From: Segetibacter sp.
GTDB lineage: Bacteria; Bacteroidota; Bacteroidia; Chitinophagales; Chitinophagaceae
Direction: 5' to 3'
NCBI GenBank assembly: GCA_028288485.1
Contig: JAQBNO010000095.1
Coordinates: 1-59,355 of the forward strand
DNA length: 59,355 bases
Made by a program: the position numbers and the translations under genes. The notes beneath the pieces were generated by a model. That model saw nothing but the letters and a program-made list of their open reading frames with translations. It was not told the DNA's origin and searched no databases. Positions 55,032 to 59,355 of this stretch are shown piece after piece; the stretch's first letter is position 1; each line of letters opens with the position of its first letter.

Positions 55032-56828
55032 ATGACGGCAAAGTTAACCAGATATAAGTTTAAAGAAGTGTTGGCGGTGTTAATGTACATCGGCTCTTTC
55101 GCCACAGGGTCTGCTCAAAATAGCCACCGCCTTATTATTCGCCCCGTAGATAAAGACAGCATTTTTATTGCACGTAATCTAGGGCTGGTTACTTCATTCC
55201 GTACCCCAGTAGAATGTAATAATTATATAAACCAATTGCCGTTTTTATTACAGGCGAAGGGCTTTATTTCGGCGTCTGTTGATAGTATTATTCCCAATGA
55301 CGATCAAACGATTATATATCTTTTTACCGGGGAGAAATTCCAATTGCTGAACCTGGAAATCCGAAGCCGGGATAAACCATACTTGCAGCACATAAGCTGG
55401 CAGAACAAGGCTTCCAAGGGAAAGCAGTTGCAATTTTCAGATTACCAGGTCGTATCCGAAAAATTACTGGACTACTTTGAAAATAACGGGTATCCTTTTG
55501 CACGGGTAAACCTTGATAGCATTTCGCTGTCAAACGGGCAGATAGGAGCAGTGCTGAATATAGAAAAGGGCTATCCATACCGCCTTGATAGTGTTAGAAC
55601 GTACGGTCCGGCAAAAATTTCACGAAACTTTATTCACCATTACCTGAACATCGAAAGGGGCTCTTTGTACAATAAGTCTAAACTCGAAAAAATCGACCAG
55701 CGATTGCTCGAACTCCCCTACCTGGCGCAAACACAACCGTGGGACTTAACCATGCTAAATACAGGAAGCCATGTAAACCTGTACCTGCAATCGAAGAAAA
55801 GCAACCAGGTAAATGTACTGGCAGGTTTCCTGCCTTCAAATCAACAGTTGGGAGGTAAGTTGCTACTCACGGTAGACGCAAACCTGCAATTACAAAACGC
55901 TTTCGGGGGTGGCGAAACTTTTGGGATGGTATGGCAGCAAATACAACCTAAATCGCCTAGGTTACACTTGCAATACACCCAACCCTACATGTTCAATTCT
56001 TCCTTCGGTGTCGATTTTCTCTTTGACTTGTTTAAAAGAGATTCATCGTTTCTGAACATCAACGGGCAGTTGGGCTTGTTGTACATGGTCTCGCCTAATA
56101 AAACCGGGAAAGTTAGTTTGCAGTCTCAACGAACAAATGTGTTGGAAATAGACACTTTTAGAATCAAGGCATCTAAGCGATTACCAGACCTCGCAGATGT
56201 AAGTTCGCTAAATCTGGGAGTCGATTATGATGTAACAAATACCAACTACAAGTTCAATCCACAACGCGGAAGTGAACTAACGATGTCGATAGCTGCGGGT
56301 AATAAAACCATCAGGAAGAATACAACCATAACCCAGATCAAGGACGCTTCGTTTGATTATAACCGTTTGTACGACTCTGTTAAATTAAAAACTTACCAAT
56401 TGAGATTTAAGGCTAAAGCTGCTCATTATTTCAAGGTAGGAAAGCAAACAGTATTAAAAACAGCCGTAAATGGCGGTTGGTACGAAAGCCCAAGTTATTT
56501 CAGGAACGAATTATTCCAGGTCGGAGGTTACCGGTTACTCCGGGGATTTGACGAAGAAAGCATTTATGCAAACCGGTATATTGTTGGTACAGTAGAGTAC
56601 CGGTACCTGGTTGGCATTAATTCTAACTTTTTTGTTTTTTCAGATTTTGGTGTTAGTAATAACCGCATTATTAAGCAATCAAATAGTTATCTGGGAGCCG
56701 GTGTGGGTCTTTCTTTGGAAACCAAAGGAGGTATTTTTAATGTAAGTTTTGCTGCAGGCAAACGTAACGACCTTAATTTCGACATAAAGCAATCAAAGAT
56801 ACACTTCGGGTACGTTAGTATATTCTAA
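55032..56828 (+). CDS. Omp85/BamA-TamA family outer-membrane protein
   Basis: A 598-residue exported protein with a signal-like start (hydrophobic stretch to about residue 28). POTRA-like repeats occupy about 35-230 (for example NGYPFARVNLDSISLS). A C-terminal 16-strand surface-antigen barrel contains the lock motif VGGYRLLRGFDEES (about 525-538) and ends with aromatic residues (FGYVSIF). It is an outer-membrane assembly or secretion barrel; too short and single-copy in context to be BamA itself. ATG 55032 is preferred over an upstream ATG that would overlap hemW. Confidence 0.85.
   Translation: MTAKLTRYKFKEVLAVLMYIGSFATGSAQNSHRLIIRPVDKDSIFIARNLGLVTSFRTPVECNNYINQLPFLLQAKGFISASVDSIIPNDDQTIIYLFTGEKFQLLNLEIRSRDKPYLQHISWQNKASKGKQLQFSDYQVVSEKLLDYFENNGYPFARVNLDSISLSNGQIGAVLNIEKGYPYRLDSVRTYGPAKISRNFIHHYLNIERGSLYNKSKLEKIDQRLLELPYLAQTQPWDLTMLNTGSHVNLYLQSKKSNQVNVLAGFLPSNQQLGGKLLLTVDANLQLQNAFGGGETFGMVWQQIQPKSPRLHLQYTQPYMFNSSFGVDFLFDLFKRDSSFLNINGQLGLLYMVSPNKTGKVSLQSQRTNVLEIDTFRIKASKRLPDLADVSSLNLGVDYDVTNTNYKFNPQRGSELTMSIAAGNKTIRKNTTITQIKDASFDYNRLYDSVKLKTYQLRFKAKAAHYFKVGKQTVLKTAVNGGWYESPSYFRNELFQVGGYRLLRGFDEESIYANRYIVGTVEYRYLVGINSNFFVFSDFGVSNNRIIKQSNSYLGAGVGLSLETKGGIFNVSFAAGKRNDLNFDIKQSKIHFGYVSIF
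55039..55046 (-). promoter_or_regulatory. -7 promoter box of hemW inside the divergent gene
   Basis: TAACTTTG on the minus strand is a full -7 match. It lies within the third to fifth codons of the plus-strand Omp85 gene, so hemW's promoter overlaps its neighbour's coding start. The predicted hemW leader is about 35 bases. Confidence 0.6.
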
Positions 56829-56886
56829 ATGGGGCCGTACCCCTGGTTGTTTAAGTAATATTTTTTTCGCTGTCAGTTCACTGAGA

Positions 56887-56894
56887 TATTTTTG
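56887..56894 (+). promoter_or_regulatory. -7 promoter box before the DUF4271 gene
   Basis: TATTTTTG matches TAnnTTTG and lies 18 bases before the TTG start codon. Confidence 0.55.
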
Positions 56895-56912
56895 CCGCAA
56901 TAATCCGCCTCA

Positions 56913-57977
56913 TTGAAAAAACTGTTTTTAATATTATTGTTATGTTTTACCGGTTACAGTGCTCTTGCTCAAAGAGATACTGTTATACAGCCACCACCAA
57001 CAGATACCGGTAAACCAACCCTGCGGCCGGCAGTTAAAAGGACAGTAAGAAGAATCGCCGTTATTGATACTTTGAAACGAAGACTCGCCGATGATTCTAC
57101 CCGTGTAGCCGATAGTCTTGCAAGAGCAGATTCTGTAAATCCTGCCATTTTAGATTCCGCAGTCGCTTTACCTTCTCCTGTAAAAAAGACTGCTCAACCG
57201 GTAACTGCTCAACCGGTAATTGTAAAGAAACCCTTTGACTCTTTTTATAAAAAGTTGTTAGACAATCCCTTTCTTCGAACAACAGCAAAACCTATTTATT
57301 TGATCATTAATGAACGGGAAAGACAATCGAAAGATGAAATGTTTTACCTGCTGTTAGGCTTATTGGCTTTTCTGGGTTTTGTAAAGCTTATTTTCAGCCG
57401 CTATTTTACCAATGTGTTCCGGTTATTCTTCCAGCCTTCGTTTCGTCAAAAGCAAACCCGCGAGCAATTGTTGCAAAGCCGGCTTCCATCTTTATTGCTC
57501 AATTTATTTTTCATATTTTCAGGCGGTGCTTATGTTTCTTTTTTGATTGCCTATTACAACCTTACTCATCTCGATTTCTGGTTGATCTTGTTATACAGTT
57601 CATCGGCTCTAATGCTGTTGTATGCTGGTAAGTTCATTATTTTATCTTTTGCCGGTTGGGTATTTAATGTTAAAGAAGCTACTAATACCTATATTTTTTC
57701 AGTGTATCACATCAATAAAATCATCGGGGTTATTCTTATTCCGTTTACCCTCATTATCGCGTTTTCTCAGCCACTTATTATTAACATTTCTATTACTATA
57801 TCGCTTTTACTCATATTACTGCTGTTTATCTACCGGTACCTCGTGTCTTACAGTTCTGTTCGCAGAGACTTAAAAGTCAGCGGATTACATTTTTTCTTTT
57901 ACATTTGTGCCTTCGAAATAATCCCCCTTTTACTGATTTACAAGACCTTAATTAATTATTTGGACAATAGTCTTTAA
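56913..57977 (+). CDS. DUF4271 membrane protein
   Basis: A 354-residue protein with a signal peptide (about 1-18, ALAQ). A Thr/Pro/Ala linker with repeated ADS and TAQPV units reaches about residue 105, followed by about seven transmembrane helices (from about 142 to the end). DUF4271 members are typical of Bacteroidota and often stand before hemD, as here, but their function is unknown. The start must be TTG at 56913, since no in-frame ATG precedes the signal peptide. Its TAA stop is part of the hemD -7 box. Confidence 0.85.
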   Translation: MKKLFLILLLCFTGYSALAQRDTVIQPPPTDTGKPTLRPAVKRTVRRIAVIDTLKRRLADDSTRVADSLARADSVNPAILDSAVALPSPVKKTAQPVTAQPVIVKKPFDSFYKKLLDNPFLRTTAKPIYLIINERERQSKDEMFYLLLGLLAFLGFVKLIFSRYFTNVFRLFFQPSFRQKQTREQLLQSRLPSLLLNLFFIFSGGAYVSFLIAYYNLTHLDFWLILLYSSSALMLLYAGKFIILSFAGWVFNVKEATNTYIFSVYHINKIIGVILIPFTLIIAFSQPLIINISITISLLLILLLFIYRYLVSYSSVRRDLKVSGLHFFFYICAFEIIPLLLIYKTLINYLDNSL

Positions 57978-57982
57978 TTTTG
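57975..57982 (+). promoter_or_regulatory. -7 promoter box of hemD overlapping the upstream stop codon
   Basis: TAATTTTG is a full TAnnTTTG match whose first three bases are the stop codon of the DUF4271 gene; 21 bases separate it from the hemD ATG. Confidence 0.55.
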
Positions 57983-58003
57983 CATTAAATACAGAATATC
58001 AGC

Positions 58004-58801
58004 ATGGTTAAAAACGGGGCAATTTCCGGTACTGCCGGAAAGAATGTGAAAAAAATTCTAATAACGCAACCTAAACCTGAAAATGACAGGTCACCGTATT
58101 TTGAGCTTGCAAAGAAATATAATATAGACCTGGTTTTTCACCCATTCATACGACTTGAAGGTATACCTGCAAAAGAATTTAGAAAACAAAAAATTGATAT
58201 TTCCTACTATTCCGCGGTAGTGTTTACCAGCCGTAATGCGATAGATCACTTTTTTAGGATTTGCGAAGAAATGAAGGTTACGATCAGCCAGGATACAAAA
58301 TATTTTTGTATAACAGAGGCCGTTGCTTTGTACCTGCAAAAATTTATCCTGTACCGCAAACGAAAAGTTTTTTATGGTGCCGATGGTACTAACAAAAGCA
58401 TGTTTGATGTAATTAACAAACATAAGGAGAACGAAAAGTTCTTATACGTTTGCAGCGAAAACCAGCAGGATAACGAAATTGTAAACTGGCTAAAAAACAA
58501 TAAATGTGAATTTGCCCTGGCATTTATGTACCGCACCGTCAGCAACGATATTGGTTCTGTGATGGAATCTCGGTTTGATGTTATTTGTTTTTTTACTCCG
58601 TCAGGCGTGAAAAGCCTCTTTGATAATATTCCAACTTTTGCCCAGGAAGAGACCCTCATTGGTGCTTTCGGAAATAATACTTCTAAGGCAGTGGAAGAGT
58701 CGGGTTTAAACCTGGAAATCAAGGCTCCTTTACCCGAGGCGCCAAGTATGGTCGCGGCCCTTGAACAATTTTTGTCTGCGGCGGCAAAGAATAGGCAATA
58801 A
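58004..58801 (+). CDS. hemD: Uroporphyrinogen-III synthase
   Basis: A 265-residue cytosolic enzyme that cyclises hydroxymethylbilane in heme biosynthesis. ILITQPKPENDRSPYFELA opens the two-domain fold. YSAVVFTSRNAIDHFF (about 67-82), then FFTPSGVKSLFDN (about 197-209) and FGNNTSKAVEESG (about 223-235), are the conserved substrate-cleft segments. Low sequence conservation is normal in this family. Confidence 0.88.
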   Translation: MVKNGAISGTAGKNVKKILITQPKPENDRSPYFELAKKYNIDLVFHPFIRLEGIPAKEFRKQKIDISYYSAVVFTSRNAIDHFFRICEEMKVTISQDTKYFCITEAVALYLQKFILYRKRKVFYGADGTNKSMFDVINKHKENEKFLYVCSENQQDNEIVNWLKNNKCEFALAFMYRTVSNDIGSVMESRFDVICFFTPSGVKSLFDNIPTFAQEETLIGAFGNNTSKAVEESGLNLEIKAPLPEAPSMVAALEQFLSAAAKNRQ

Positions 58802-59355
58802 TCCGGAAAATTTTAATAAAGTAGCTTATAAATAGTTGTACAACTATAAACTGAATTAGTTGAAATCGGCGCTTGTGCCTCAACCTATAGAAGCATTATC
58901 TTTTCTTCTATTGATAGCTAACCTCTCACCATCCAGGTGATTTTATAAATAAATCACTCGTTCTTGCTGCTAATAATGTTTAGTGTTTTTTTGATCCTGG
59001 CTCTATCGCCCCGATGGAGCATTGTTGCGTCGCATTTCGTTCATCGTTAGTTACTTCCCGCAGCATTTATATTTTCAAATAATTTTATTGTTCCCCGGCT
59101 CCGAGACTCGAAGTGGGACGCAAGAGACCTTAGGGGGCGGCGCACAAACCATGCAATATGAGCTTTTAGTGCCATCATTTATAGCTCAAGCCGCGGCTTC
59201 GTTGTTGCAACGGGCTCTCCCGCTTGCCATCGGCACTTTGTTTCTGAAGCCGCTTCGCTGGTTTCAGTCCAGAACCTCGCTACGCCTTCGCTTGCCACCA
59301 ATCCGGCTGATGTCCGTTATGCAATACCTGTTGTAAGAAGCGAATATTATAACAC
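58802..59355. other. Intergenic end of window with repeat and GC-rich scrap
   Basis: No intact gene is seen in these 554 bases. The AT-rich half holds one dispersed repeat. From about 59090 to 59310 the composition becomes clearly GC-richer, with broken frames on both strands. This may be a relic of foreign DNA or of a longer repeat cut by the window edge. Confidence 0.4.
59020..59050 (+). repeat. Dispersed intergenic repeat, GCGTCGC form with TTCGTTCATCG tail
   Basis: CATTGTTGCGTCGCATTTCG is followed by TTCATCGTTAG; matches the copies at 8721, 16380 and 24513. Confidence 0.88.

Noticed and set aside
55032-56828. BamA
   Set aside because: The barrel and RGF motif fit Omp85, but the protein is short, has few POTRA domains, and has no Skp/OmpH or LpxD neighbours.
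2733-59050. CRISPR array
   Set aside because: The repeats are kilobases apart, in both orientations, and lack regular spacers; no cas genes are present.
59022-59336. 104-codon plus-strand frame at right edge
   Set aside because: Begins inside a dispersed repeat and changes composition midway; not credible as a gene.

Overview
The window looks like a chromosomal segment of a Bacteroidota bacterium, most likely family Chitinophagaceae. This is inferred from several signs. Promoters match the Bacteroidota -7 box TAnnTTTG (seen upstream of rlmN, nuoB, hemW, hemD, a DUF4271 gene and a sensor kinase). Shine-Dalgarno sites are scarce. NuoG is short and lacks the molybdopterin domain. Characteristic families are present: a Y_Y_Y/beta-propeller histidine kinase, DUF4271 beside hemD, an ExbB-ExbD-ExbD-TonB operon, and many lipoproteins and Tat/Sec-exported enzymes. 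The species cannot be fixed from sequence reading alone.

Layout. 1-9.3 kb: a sphingolipid-desaturase-like membrane enzyme, rlmN, an HEWGH lipoprotein protease, a small basic lipoprotein, a Tat-exported Gfo/Idh/MocA oxidoreductase and hisS, followed by about 1.2 kb of decayed coding sequence. 9.3-12.2 kb: a small membrane protein, a PstS-like lipoprotein and a TPR protein in one operon, closed by a strong terminator. 12.2-31.3 kb: a complete respiratory complex I locus in the order nuoA B C D E F G H I J K L M N. It is interrupted by foreign or decaying material: a Uma2 pseudogene, a DUF4440 gene, a frameshifted VOC gene, two tandem GT4 glycosyltransferases and the remains of an MNT/HEPN toxin-antitoxin pair. 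31.7-35.8 kb: an ABC transporter permease and a large metzincin. 36.1-39.2 kb: exbB, two exbD genes and tonB, ending in a 23-bp-arm inverted repeat. 39.5-49.6 kb: mnmE, an exported sugar isomerase-like TIM barrel, a large M16 peptidase, an acyltransferase and an orphan propeller histidine kinase. 50.1-53.7 kb: a glycan-oriented group (GH16, DUF2961/GH172, a DUF6786-like lipoprotein). 53.9-58.8 kb: hemW divergent from an Omp85-type outer-membrane protein, then DUF4271 and hemD.

The most unusual signal is not a gene. About fifteen clear copies, plus two diverged ones, of a short dispersed repeat lie between genes on both strands. It has conserved ends (ACATCGTT at one end, CTTGTAC at the other) and a seven-base mirror core that exists in two compensated forms, GTG-T-CAC and GCG-T-CGC. 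A third form carries a different tail, and in some copies the centre is replaced by a longer GC-rich insert. Separate GC-rich hairpin repeats sit directly before hisS, nuoK and nuoL. The repeats and the broken genes lie together in the gaps of the nuo locus, which suggests that the intergenic spaces of an essential operon act as landing and decay sites.
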